Source: Escallonia rubra (taxonomy: Eukaryota; Streptophyta; Magnoliopsida; Escalloniales; Escalloniaceae). Taken from it: a DNA stretch of 64,000 nucleotides. Of the stretch, positions 50,641 to 62,394 are shown one piece after another (position 1 is the first letter of the stretch; every line of letters starts with the position of its first letter). The translations under genes were made by a program, and so were the position numbers. The notes beneath the pieces were generated by a model that worked only from the letters and a program-made list of their open reading frames with translations, had not been told where the DNA came from and did not search any database. The stretch covers positions 62,001-126,000 of the forward strand of contig JAVXUO010000140.1 of NCBI GenBank assembly GCA_033065855.1, written 5' to 3'.

Positions 50641-51152
50641 CTTGGCTAAAGAGAACTTTTTGATAATTGTACATGGGTATCAAAACATGATCGGCATAAA
50701 AGCTCCTCTAGTGCAAACATTAAGAGTTACTATTCCTAGGACAGATTTTACAAACGTGCATGTTTTGTCAAAGAACTAAACGTAGAATCGTCATTTGTTA
50801 ATATGAATTACCAGTTGTCTGGTTACAATTCTCAACATTATTTGTCCCACTATCTTATACTAATACACCAACACCTTACTGCTACCATTTTCATTAAATA
50901 GTCTCCATTATTGTCACCAACCATTATAGTTATTACCATCTTTACAGTTCCCGCCATTACTATCACTACTACCGCCACTTCCGTTGTATAATACTATTGC
51001 AGTCAACCGCCACCATTACCAAAAATATAATATCATTCACATGTGTAAGATCAATTGCACCTTTACTGCCAATGGCAGGTCTACCTCCATATTTTGCTAG
51101 CGTTAAAAGTTGTATGGTTTGTAATTGAGTTAAAAGTTGTCTTAGATCTCAT

Positions 51153-52281
51153 TTATTTTACATTTCTTTTTATTCTCCAAGTCTTATACTAATCCGAACT
51201 ACTTAGTCCCCAATCAAATTCAATTACCTCTTGTAATTTAATTTCAAAAAGAATTGGTTCTAAATCAAGTGTAGCATCTTAAACTTAAAATATTAGTTTA
51301 TGAGACCACAAACTCACAAAAAAGCTTAGGAAAGATTTTCTCCAAAGTTACTTTTAGCAATCTCAATAGAGAAAATGGTACTCTATTTCAAATCTCTTGG
51401 AGATTCTAAGTCTTCTTTCATTATTCTAGAATGAAATATATGACAGGCGCTGTAATTAAATATATAACAATAGATCAATAGTTAATGACATGATGACTAA
51501 CCAAGTACAACAGATAAATAAATAGTGAGATTCAAAAACATTGATTGTGTTTGGAGCATAGTTTACATTACGTTCTTCAACAAATTAGCTAGAACATAAT
51601 TGACATTATGGAGCGAAGGTAGAATGTTTTATCAAGGTGTCAATAGGTTTACTTTTCAAATGTTGCAATCATTTGATACTATACTTAAACCCTTATTCTA
51701 CTTTCTCATTTCTTAAACCCTTATTTTACATTTCTTTTTATTCTCCAAGACTTATACTAATCCGAACTACTTAGTCCCCAATCAAATTCAATTACCTCTT
51801 GTAATTTAATTTCAAAAAGAATTGGTTCTAAATCAAGTGTAGCATCTTAAACTTAAAATATTAGTTTATGAGACCACAAACTCACAAAAAAGCTTAGGAA
51901 AGATTTTCTCCAAAGTTACTTTTAGCAATCTCAATAGAGAAAATGGTACTCTATTTCAAATCTCTTGGAGATTCTAAGTCTTCTTTCATTATTCTAGAAT
52001 GAAATATATGACAGGCGCTGTAATTAAATATATAACAATAGATCAATAGTTAATGACATGATGACTAACCAAGTACAACAGATAAATAAATAGTGAGATT
52101 CAAAAACATTGATTGTGTTTGGAGCATAGTTTACATTACGTTCTTCAACAAATTAGCTAGAACATAATTGACATTATGGAGCGAAGGTAGAATGTTTTAT
52201 CAAGGTGTCAATAGGTTTACTTTTCAAATGTTGCAATCATTTGATACTATACTTAAACCCTTATTCTACTTTCTCATTTCT
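51153..52281. repeat. Near-identical 568-bp tandem duplication
   Basis: Copy 1 starts TTATTTTACATTTC at 51153 and copy 2 starts with the same bases at 51721. By eye they run to TTTCTCATTTCTT with one visible difference (CCAAGTCTT versus CCAAGACTT). It lies inside the Helitron. Confidence 0.95.
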
Positions 52282-54390
52282 TTCGACCAATGGACTTTAT
52301 CATTTTCTTTCCTTTTAAGCAATCCAGATTGGTGTGTTTTGAGAACCAACGTCCGAATTAATCCACTAAAATTAATCCATGAAAGCGGACAGTAAACCAA
52401 AATATAAATAGTGAAGTGTGATCGTTTTATAGCAATAAATGGAGAGCAGGGAATTAAAATATAAGAGGTTCTGAGGCATTTTCTTTTGCCAATATTTCTT
52501 GCATATATGCACATTGAAGCAGGCATATACTTTCAACAAATAAATTCTATTACCATGTCTCTTTCTAATAACAGGTGAGTGTCTTTTGTCAACCTAACAA
52601 AATCTTTTTAAAACTGATAATAAGCGGACTGAATGCTAGACTAAAACTTTTGTTATTACCATCTAGTTTGTTTTTGAAGCTAGACACTTGATGCTTGCGC
52701 CCTATATTTTACCACCTAAATGTTCTCTTTGTAGTTCCATGCTAGTTAGCTTAATATCTAATTGCTAATGAATTAATTGTATGTCCTGTCACAGAATGCG
52801 ACAAAAACAAACTAATATCAACCAACTCTATAAGAAATTTGACATCATATTCTCCTCAGGTTGCCTTAACAACACCAAAAACCATGAAAAGCATCTTGCG
52901 TCCCTTGACCATTATTTGCTCATACAGATTACCATATTATCATACTTGGTAAAACTCTAGGCTGCTAATTATTAACCAAAGATGTTTTCTACATTTGCTT
53001 AGATTCTCGCTAACAGAAATGTTAGATTTGCTCGGTCTTTATTGCCTAAATGTAGTGTGCATACATTAAGGCGTGATTATTTCAAAGATTTTTCATATTC
53101 TTATGTTTGCTTGCTACTAAAGATTTCATATAACTGACAAAAGAACAAAGATTCGTGATACTATCGATAGGAATAATTATATTGAAAATCTCATAATTAG
53201 ATTGTAAATTACAGAAATAACAGGCAGAGTATATTAGAATGCATATTCTATGTTCCGTAAAGAGAAAAGATTGTTAATGTTTCTCATGTATACATTTGTC
53301 AGATTTGATTTTGTTATATTTAAGTACTTTTAAGGCGTTATTAGTCAAAATTCAAGGCCTAATAAGAATATATAGATTGATTAGATAGAGATTTAAAATA
53401 TGTAAAATTGATATTCCAATTTTATAGTTAAGGTTTACAAAACTTCGGCCAAATATACCCACAAAATGTTTAGTAAAACCATTGTAAAAACTTAGGAAGT
53501 AGGATTGTAAATATTGTTCATATTAAAAGTCTATTTAAGTGCTACTAATCAAATTAAATTCTAGTAAGTTAACCAATTAATAATGCGAAGTGCTAAAATA
53601 ATGTCAAATTAGAATAATATTTTTTCAAACTTTATTTTAAAGAGAAATGGTACATATTGTTGTAGTTGCAATACCTAATTTTTAAGTTGATATTTGATGT
53701 ACCGTAAAAAAGACATAGTCTTGTATATAAAAAGTTTTACACGTAAATGAAGTTAAAATTCTTACGAATTAATTGATTATGCCTACATTTGTATGATAGA
53801 TTAGAATGGAACTTTGTAAAATTACAAAAAGAATTAGTAAGTAGGGTATGATTTTCGCACTTTATATTTTTGAGATTTTATATTGTTATTTCAAAGTACT
53901 TTTGAGGTTTTAATAAGCAAAATTAAGGCCTAATATATGAGTATATTAATTAGGTAGAGTTTTAGAAGGTGTAAAATTAGTTTCTTAGTTTTATAAAGTT
54001 TATAAATATAGGCTAAAGTAGACCTACGAATTTTTTAATAATAAATTATAAGAAAGGGTTAAATAGAGTAGAAAAGGAAAAGAATACCAAAACATATAGG
54101 ATTCTTGATTATATATATCCAATTCAAAAGAGTTGAACTCTAAATAAAGAGACCAATTAAGTTAGGGGACTATCACATGCAAAGTTGAAGCTTATGTGGC
54201 AGAAGGAGAAAGTTCTTAAAAAGTCCTACGTGGCGTAAATATAAAGCTCTAAAAATCCTACGTGTCGCAATTCTAAGCGAAGGCTTCAGCTTTTTATATA
54301 TATATAGATTATGACAGAAATGCTGTATAACAGAAGATTTTTATCAAAAAATTTGTTTTAGAAGCTAAACAAGTCAAAGTTATATATGCT

Positions 54391-55342
54391 GTATATCGGG
54401 TTCTCGGGTTGACCCCCTCGGGTATTAATTTTTGCACTAAACTATCAATTTTTTGCAATTGAGGACAATCGATCAATTTTGACCAATTAATTGTTCAATT
54501 GACGTGAAAAAGGACACAAATGCCCTTTCATCCAATAATTCTCATTACTTCTCTCTTCCTCAAATTTTCATCTCTCTTTCTTCACTACCACCGCGGCTAC
54601 CGCCGTTGCCACACCCACAACCACCCTCAAGCACTACCATCACCAACATAAGCACCACCCCCAACCACCGAACCCATTACCAACCCAAACCACCAAATCA
54701 CCACCTTGCTCATAATGCCGCCACAATGCTCAATAGTATCACCACCAACCACCCAATCCACCACCGCATGCCGCCACCACAACCACAACCAACCACCTTA
54801 AAATAGCCTTAACCACCACTGTACACTGCCACCACACCAAAAAAGCAGCCCACAACCACCAAAACTCCGCAATCGCACATGGGCATCGCATCAAATCAAG
54901 GCAAAAATTGCATCACAATCGCACACGGCCACCAAGCCAAGATCGACGCCGGTCGATGATGATGGCGACGAGCGGAATGGAGGGGGCATCATGGGCGTGC
55001 TATACGGGGGTGGGGGCAAAGGGTTGGGGCATTGGCTGTTGATTTCAACAACGGAGTTGGGGGGGGAGGGGTGAGGGATGGGGTGGAAGGAGGGGCCCCG
55101 TCGGTCTATTGACGGCATCGGCGGGGGTGGGCAGAGGGTGGGGTACGGAGGAGGGTTGGTTCAGTTTGATTTTTAAAGGTTTTTTTTTTCAGTTACCATG
55201 TATACTTTGGCATTTTAGTGAATGCATTATTGGAGTTTCATGTCCAATTTTAGCCGGGTATAATTATTGATAGATGAAGGGGGTCAATTGTAAAAATTAA
55301 TACCCGAAGGGCCGACTTGCAAACCTGCAAACCCGAGATACA
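54391..55342. mobile_element. Candidate non-autonomous TIR element
   Basis: The left end (TGTATATCGGGTT, then CGGGTATTAATTTTTGCAC near 54418) is inverted at the right (TGTATCTCGGGTTTG read on the minus strand from 55342, then CGGGTATTAATTTTTACAA). The interior is rich in ACCACC and GGGGTGG and has no family-like protein. The family (MULE-like or other) and target duplication were not established. Confidence 0.6.
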
Positions 55343-56420
55343 CGGGCGGGGGGGGGGGGGGGGGTTCATTTGTCATTTCCCCAAAAAATGAAAATGAAAA
55401 TCAGCTTAGTTTTTATTTTTTACAAAAACAAATGGGTATTTGATTACAATATTTTTTTTTTGAGTTTTTCTTTGGTGGTGGTTGTGGTGGCCGGTGGCGA
55501 GGGCCGGGGGGGGGGGGGGGAGAGGTGGGTCTCAAAACAAAGACAAAAACAAAAATTGAAAATCCAAAACTCCAAAATGGAAGTTTTAAAAAACAATCTT
55601 GTTTTAAAAACTTAAGAAAAAAAATAAAAATTGTGCGCCAAATGCTTAATTTTGTTTTTTCAGTTTTATAAAATGCAGAATAGATTTCAAACGCTACCTT
55701 AGACTCAGGTGGTAAATCAATTTTTTTTGTTTTGTTTTGTTTCCAAAACCATGGTCGCAGCTAAGGCACTACAACACTTGTTTAATGGTAATTAATGATC
55801 ATTATATATAATTATTGATAAAATTCAACGACACTTAAGGCCTTGCTTTTTTACCAAACCCTTACCCACGAGAGTCCCCTTGCTTTGTTCTAGTTTGTTA
55901 GTCTAGTTATATTGCATATTGCGGATGCAAATAAAGCTTTTTGTAAGATGTATGATGCTTTTGAAGTAATGAAAATATTCACCACCGTTTTGCCCTTGTG
56001 TCGAAATTTACTCTTTATACACTGTAAATTGCAATGTTGCCTGTAAATTATAGAGATTGGTTGGTCGATTCTTCTTGTAAGTGGTAAGACGAGTGTCGCA
56101 CACGGTTTCCTTGTGTCATCAAAAGCCTTTCTAAAAATATTGTCTGTATTTTCAAGTTTTCACGTGTTTATTCAAAAACTATTGATGAAAAATGTTTACC
56201 ATTCGTATAAACGAAAGGCAATTTTTTAAGAAAATGATTTACGAAAATAAAAAGAGAAAGTCATTGTCCTAAACTAAAACCCGTCGCTTTTCAAATCTCG
56301 CATCTGGATTCTCAGAATTGCCCGACTCCACCACTGCCTCCACTGCTCGACTCCATCGTTGCGTCTGCACCTTCTGCCTCCCCACTCTATCAGGTTTCTC
56401 CCCCACCTCCTCCTCCCCCC
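55343..56420. other. Gene-free AT-rich stretch with G runs
   Basis: It has runs of 17 G (55348-55364) and 15 G (55506-55520). The rest is AT-rich and unassigned. Reading frames here are low-complexity. Confidence 0.5.
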
Positions 56421-57112
56421 TGTATGTTTGGTGTTCCAAACTTATTTGGTCGCACCATTGGCCCTGTAGGTCCAGTATTGCATGACAGGTAACCGTAGTC
56501 AACGGTTAATTTTTCAATGCTTCCAACCGGTCAAAATATGCACGCTCAAATCACGTGCATTTTTTAGCCTTTTTTTTTTTCCCGATTCTTCATTTTTAAG
56601 AAATTATTTTTGTGACCCTTAGTCGCTAAGGTAACGATGTTGGCGTGTCTCAACTTACACGGACCAATTTGACATCAGTCAGTGTGCAGGACTCTATGGG
56701 GTCAGCCTGCCTTCCTCCTAAGGGGTCGGCGACCTTCCCTTGAAGGGGTTCGGTGAGCCTTTCCCTCTAAAGGGTTGGCCTCCAACCAATGCTTGTGCAT
56801 TGGTTGATCGTGCACCGTTCGTAATACCTGACATCGCCTGCTGCCAACTTCATGACATCTATTGACCGCGGCTGCACACCGTATCCGCGATGCCTGTCTC
56901 GCTTGCGCATTGTCCCCCACGTTTCTTTGATGCCTGACGTCACCCATATGTCGTTTTAGCTATGCCCGCCATTACCTGCGCCCTAGCTCCGCGACGTCCG
57001 TTACTTGCGTTTGTGCCCCGCCTTTATGACTCATGTTGCCGCTACCGAGCACCATCTCCGCTCCACGACGCTTATCGTCGCCCAAGTTCCGACCTCCGCT
57101 ACAGCCATCGCC

Positions 57113-57480
57113 GCGCCCATGCGTCATTCATACGTCATGTGCCCTTAGCACAACTCCCATTTTCGCGACAGGCGTTGTTGTGCCCACGAACTGTTGATTC
57201 GTCACGTGCCCCTGGCACAACGCTCACTTCTGCGACAGCCGTCACCGCGCCTATGCGCCGTTCATGCATCATGTGCCCCTGGCACAACGCCCATGCCGCG
57301 ATAGATGTCGCCACGCCTGTACACCACTTTCATGTCTTGTACCCCTGGCATCATCCTGTGATAGAAGTCATCATGCTCATGCGCCATTTTCATGACATGT
57401 GCAACTGGCACCATACCGCGACAGATATTGCCGTACTCGTGCGCCATTTTCATGTTACGTGCTCTTCGGCACCGAACTTG
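57113..57480. repeat. 66-bp minisatellite in copy A (about six units)
   Basis: GCGCCCATGCGTCATTCA-like starts recur near 57113, 57180, 57247, 57313 and on, each followed by TCACGTGCCC-like and GGCACAACGCC-like words. Because 66 is a multiple of three, a long open frame appears through it; this is not evidence of a protein. Confidence 0.8.
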
Positions 57481-57870
57481 TTCAACACACCATGCGCCCC
57501 CGCCGTGGACGTGGAACATGCTTCGAGGCACTCTTTGGAATGTGCAGCATTTTGAAATGCTTCTCTCACAATGCTTTGGCATGGGGACCCTTTGCAGCGG
57601 GCTAGGCTCACTCTCAAAGACACTATCTCCGCTTGGGGTGACTTGCATGACATTACGCACGCCTGAGCTGTGACCATGTTGCACTCATGTTACTCGTGAT
57701 CTTCGGTGCCTTTAGGATGATGACCCTTGGGTCACTCCGAGACGGGAGCAGGTCTTAGAAGGGCATCGCGCCTAGTTCACCTGACAGTCAGGCTTAGGGA
57801 CCCTCCCCCACCACTGTTAAGTTCTCTCCGTGTCTCTTAATGCACCCCTATGGGATTCACTATGGATTTT

Positions 57871-58106
57871 GGACCGGTGGCTAGGGCAATGACGTTCTCT
57901 AATCATGCCGACATTGTGTGGTCAGTCATTTTATATAAGCAGAGCAAAGCTGTGTAGGGCAGTCAACACGAATATGGGAACTAATAGTGGACCGGTGGCT
58001 AGGGCCAGGGCGTTCTCTAATCATGCCGACGCTGTGTGGTCAGTCATTTTATACATGCAGAGTAAAGCTGTGTGGGGCAGGCAACGCGAATATGGGAACC
58101 AACAGT
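57871..58106. repeat. Two-copy 118-bp tandem repeat
   Basis: Units start GGACCGGTGGCTAGGG at 57871 and 57989. They share AATCATGCCGAC, GTGTGGTCAGTCATTTTATA and GAATATGGGAAC. They lie in the core between copies A and B. Confidence 0.9.
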
Positions 58107-59272
58107 CCAAAGAAGCACCGCTATTTGTGAACCTTCAAGTTTCTCTAATCTTTCTCAAAGTCTTGAGTGCATAAGTGAAAGACTCCAAACTACCCCCTTT
58201 TCTATATATGTGGCCCAAGATTTAATCTTGGCCACTCATTCAAATTTCAAAGTCTTCCCGCCAAAAATTTGACAAGTCCTCTAAACGTGTAGCCTAATTT
58301 TTGCTATCGTTATTTTTTTCCGCTAGCATTATTTTTTCTTGTCGGTATTCATGCGTGCGGTGCCCGCTCGGATCGCCCCTTCGCGGGCACCCCTCGCAAT
58401 GGGCTTATGTTTCCAACCTATTTTGATTACACCCATGGCCCATTGTGGGTCCCATTTTGCGTGACACGTAACCGTAGTCCACAGTCAATTTTCCAACGCT
58501 TTCGAGAGGTCAAAACGCACACGTTCAAATCACATGTTTTTTTTTTTTTTACGATTATTTGTTTTTAAGATATTATTTTTGCGTGACCTTTGTTGCTAGC
58601 ATAACGACGTCGGCGCGTCTTAACTTACGGGAACCAATTTGACATCAGTTGAGCGCACGCCTTCCCCTTGGGGGTTGGCCAGTCAGTCGCATGCCTCCCT
58701 CTTGGGGGATGGCCTGCTTTCCCCTTAAGGGGTTGGCGGCCTTCCCCTTATAGAAGTCCACAAGCCTCACGTTATAGGGTCGACCGACCTTCCCCTTAAA
58801 TGGGTGTCCGACTTCCTCTTTAGGGGTCGACAGCCTTCCCTTCTGAGGGGTTGGCTTCCCCCCAATGCTTGCACTGGCCTCGACCGTGCACCGTCGGAAA
58901 TAACCGCCGTTGGCCGTGCCCTGATTCTATGACGTCTTTCGGCCACTGCCACGCGGGGTCTCTGCGATGCCCGTCATTGCCTGTGTGTTTTCTTTGTGAC
59001 ACCTGCCATCACCCACCCATCGTTGCCCACGTTCTGATCGAGACGCCCGTCGTCACCCACGTGCTGCCTTCATGACGTCCGTCGCTCGCAGCAGCACATT
59101 GAATCTGAGCCGTTTGTCACCCGCGATAGTGCGCCGTCTCTACGGTGCCCACCGTAGTTCCGTGCATCGACCTCTGTGGCGTCCATTACCTACGACCGTG
59201 TGCAGTTGCTGTGACTCTCACCATCACTCATGCTCTGACCTCGTGACGCCTACTTCCGCGATAGCTAATGTT

Positions 59273-59480
59273 GCGCCCATGCGTCGTTCATGCGTCACGT
59301 GCCCTCGGCACGAAGCCACTTCTACGATAGTTGTCACCGCGCCCATGCGTGGTTCATGCATCACGTGCTCTCGGCACGACGCCTAATTCTGGGACAGCCG
59401 TCATCGCGCCCATGCGTCGTTCATGCATCATGGGCCCCTCGACACGACGCCTATACCGCTACAGATGTCACCTCACTCGT
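59273..59480. repeat. 66-bp minisatellite in copy B (three clear units)
   Basis: Starts of GCGCCCATGCGT lie at 59273, 59339 and 59406, with CACGTGC and CTCGGCACGA following. These are the same unit family as in copy A. Confidence 0.85.
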
Positions 59481-59519
59481 GCACCACTTTCATGCCTTGT
59501 GCCACTGCTAAAAACTTGA

Positions 59520-60004
59520 TCGGGAACCACGACCGAAGGATTGACCAACAATACAGAAGAAAAGAGTGACCGCTGGGTGGGGGTTCCAGTGGGAGAACTC
59601 ACTGATGCTAAAGTCAGAGTGTAGCTGTAGGGGTAGAACTCTGAATAAAAAAAAAAGCACTATGTCAATGTGTGTGAAGTTGTTAGCATACCCAGGATAA
59701 TCCCATTTATATAGCTATAGGCAGAAGAGTCCTAGTAGGACTAAGAGCCTGATGGCTGGGCCTTGGGCCAGATATGTGAAGATTATGTTGGGATCCTTGA
59801 GGATCCCGTTATATTCCTTTTAGAGTTCTCATTCCTCCAATATGGCAACCACCAAATTCGTAGTTGACTAAGCTGATCATGAGTCAAACCCGACACGTGT
59901 CACGTCCTGATTAAAAGTGTATTATTAGCTATATCACGTTTAATGGTTGGTATGGGTCCAAGGTTCATCCGTGTATTTAAATTTCTATGCAACCTCATTT
60001 CTAG
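59520..60004. other. Unassigned stretch left of CACTA element
   Basis: No gene is recognised. It contains a poly-A run at 59647-59656 and the palindrome CACGTG-like ACACGTGTC near 59894. It could belong to an old retroelement but has no diagnostic domain. Confidence 0.35.
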
Positions 60005-60597
60005 CACTACAAAAAACTAGTCTTTTAGCGACGGACAATTCTGTCTCTAAAAAGCCTAAATCAATCACAAAAGACTTTTACTGACGAGTGTCCTGTTGCT
60101 AAAATTTCGTTGCCTATAACCCCGTCGCCAAAAGTTTGGTGACGGAATTTGAAAATCTGTCGCCAAAATTAGACTTTTACCGATGAGCCGATAAATTAAA
60201 TTAGCGACAAACTTTCCATCGTTAAAGATAATTTCTGTATTTTAGTTTAATTTTTTTCCAAAAATTATTAATTTCGTAAAATATTTAGCAAGGAGAAGTC
60301 CGTCGCCAAAGGTCCCTCTGCAAAAATAAAGGACTTTTAGCGACGGAATATAAGTCACTAAAAGTCCATCAGTAATAACTTTAGCGAAGTAAATGAAGCA
60401 TGTCCAAACATAAAATGATCCGTCGCTAAAGGTTTTCAGTACACCTTAATTAAAGAGTTTTAGCGACGGAATAAAATTCGTCGCTAAAAGTCAAATTAAT
60501 TTTTAAAATATATTTTTAAAATTTTTTAATACCCAAACCTGTAATTCAAATTTCACCCTCTAATCACAAATCCAACACTCAATTTTCAATCCACATA

Positions 60598-60714
60598 AGG
60601 GTTAAATAATTGCTTATCTTAGTGTAGAATTTGTAAATTTATATATACCGTGATTAACAATTATTTAACCCTAAAACAAACACAAAGTATATAAATTTAC
60701 AAATTCTACACTAA
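60598..60714. repeat. Two interleaved perfect inverted repeats
   Basis: Pair A is 27 bases (60619-60645 with 60688-60714, core AATTTGTAAATT). Pair B is 15 bases, AGGGTTAAATAATTG (60598-60612), with its inverse at 60658-60672. The pairs interleave, so two alternative hairpins or a pseudoknot-like fold are possible. Confidence 0.9.
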
Positions 60715-60826
60715 TCGAAAAATAAAATATATACAAAAGTTCAGGAGGGCACGGGAGGGGGACACAAATAGGGGAAGGGAAGGGAGGGGAGCACAAGTCC
60801 AGGAGGGCATGAGAAGGGGGAATGGC

Positions 60827-61752
60827 TCAGGGGTCGGCGAGATCAGGATCTGCATCATGCTGATTGTCCTCATCCACGCGGGTATCGTCATCCAGATCCG
60901 GCTCAGTATGTGCAACAAAGTGTTCTGCAGGTAAAGGCACGAACGCATTAATCTCGATAGTAATCATATATAGTGTTTGTACCTAACCCTTCTGTGCCCT
61001 GATCATCCTGAACACCTCATCAGTAATGCGATGAATCTTGTCTTGGTGTAACAGTCGCCCCGTGATCGATGTCTGTGTCTATGGAGGGGCAGTAGGGGGT
61101 GAGGATCCTATCAAGACATGTGCAATAGTGTTGGGTATGCCGTGTACACGCCTTTTTTGCTTATCGACGACCCCCGGTATATAGCCACCGCTTCAATCCT
61201 CCGGTACTCGTACCCGTACTCGTGGACGCTTATGGTTGTCCGGACTGCTGTCCAAAACCCCCCGATCTATTCATACAAGGCCTACAAAATAGTTATTTGA
61301 CATTAAAGACATTAAGGCAATATATATCGAATACATAGCCAAAATTTTAATAATAAACAAATTAATTTATAACTTAAATCGACCTGCCTGGAAATTTCTG
61401 AACCAAAGTCCCTCGCCCGATGTGCAACATCCATATCCTTCTTCCTCGCGTGTATCATCGTGTACATCAAAGCATAGACCTCATCCTTCTCCAGGTTCGG
61501 GTGCTCAGCCGCATTCTTGTGTCCGACAACGTCTTAAGACACCGACCCCCCCGTGTGCGTAGGATCTTTGTCCTGTGTGTTCTCCTTCACACTCTTACTC
61601 TTCGCCTCCCAAGTTGGATCAGTGATCCACTTATTAACAATCTGCCCCCATACAGATGGTGAGATCCAATAAAGAGGATACGTCTTCCACTCTTCTATCG
61701 GGGCACCTTTGGGCAGCATCTTCCTCGCCTGCTCCCATGCGTCATGTAGCAA
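60827..61752 (-). pseudogene. Broken CACTA/En-Spm-type plant transposase (Transposase_24-like)
   Basis: The minus strand reads APIEEWKTYPLYWISPSVW, KWITDPTWEAKS and THTGGSVS. It then meets an in-frame TAA (61534-61536) and continues in the same frame with HKNAAEHPNLEKDEVYALM and an acidic tail DLDDDTRVDEDNQHDADPD ending at a TGA (60827-60829). The WI..P.W....K..N....HTGGS pattern is that of Plant_transposase/Ptta proteins of En/Spm elements. The part between 60936 and 61383 probably holds an intron and the fragment KIHRITDEVFRMI. With a stop in a conserved block it is inactive. Confidence 0.7.
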
Positions 61753-62394
61753 TCGTCAGTAATTTTTGCCAAATATTCGCAAAAAAAGCCTGCCGCCCTA
61801 ACGCCTGCTACTCAGGCGACTCAAACTCGACCCCTTCTACGAGACATCTAATTAATCAGTACGATTAATTTAAATACTAAGCACTAATATTACAAATAAT
61901 AAAGAAAAAATCATACCTTCCACTTTTGCCATATGGCCTCCCTCGTCCTAGCATTCTAGTCATTTCAGTACATCAGTGCTCAAAGAATCAGCCCTTCACA
62001 GGGACGCATCTTCGTTTTTGCCGAACACTCCAGGATTTTAATAAAGAAATACATTAATATCATCAAATAAGTAAACCGTAATAACTATCGGAATTAATAT
62101 CATTATGCATGCATGCGGTTAAGAATTGGTAATATACGCAACAATCTTTCTGAAATATCAAAATTTCAGATAGATGGAATCATTAGGTTAATTGCAAGAA
62201 CATGCCATAACCGAAATGATTCACTTTAAAATTCATTGATAACCCTAACTCGTTGTCAATGGACTTCACAAAATAAGAACGAATATTCCTAATGCGGGAA
62301 GCCGACTCACGTTTCTTAGTGGAATATAAAGTTTGTTCGCGGAGTTGATATTGTCCTACCTGTGATTGTGATGGGGTTTACGTATATAGTTAGT

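Larger units (their letters stand above)
49858..54308 (-). mobile_element. Non-autonomous Helitron, 4.45 kb
   Basis: Read on the minus strand, it starts TCTATATATATATAAAAAGC right after a host A. It ends with the hairpin CCCGTGC-ATTT-GCACGGG (plus coordinates 49870-49887), a short spacer and CTAG, followed by a host T. These are the classic plant Helitron termini. No RepHel helicase frame was seen, so it depends on a partner in trans. The interior has a near-perfect 568-bp duplication and a second older duplication. The flanks join into a recognisable MITE when the element is removed, which confirms both ends. Confidence 0.9.
56421..59519. repeat. Duplicated GC-rich block (copies A and B), possible old LTR element
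   Basis: Copy A (about 56421-57480) and copy B (about 58402-59515) align in order. Shared markers are CGTAACCGTAGTCNACNGT-type sequence, CAAATCACNTG, TTTTTAAGA.ATTATTTTTG, ACCAATTTGACATCAGT, a GGGGTTGGC-rich part, and a 66-bp minisatellite. They are clearly diverged. Direct copies around a ~920-bp core could be LTRs of a small non-coding retroelement or a segmental duplication. No primer binding site was recognised. Confidence 0.7.

Noticed and set aside
54504..54806. 100-codon Pro/His/Thr-rich frame
   Set aside because: It follows from (CCA)n composition inside the candidate TIR element. No domain and no splice context support it.
56962..57555. A 197-codon open frame
   Set aside because: It lies across a 66-bp minisatellite, so it stays open because the period is a multiple of three. 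It has no known domain, and frames on both strands are open too.
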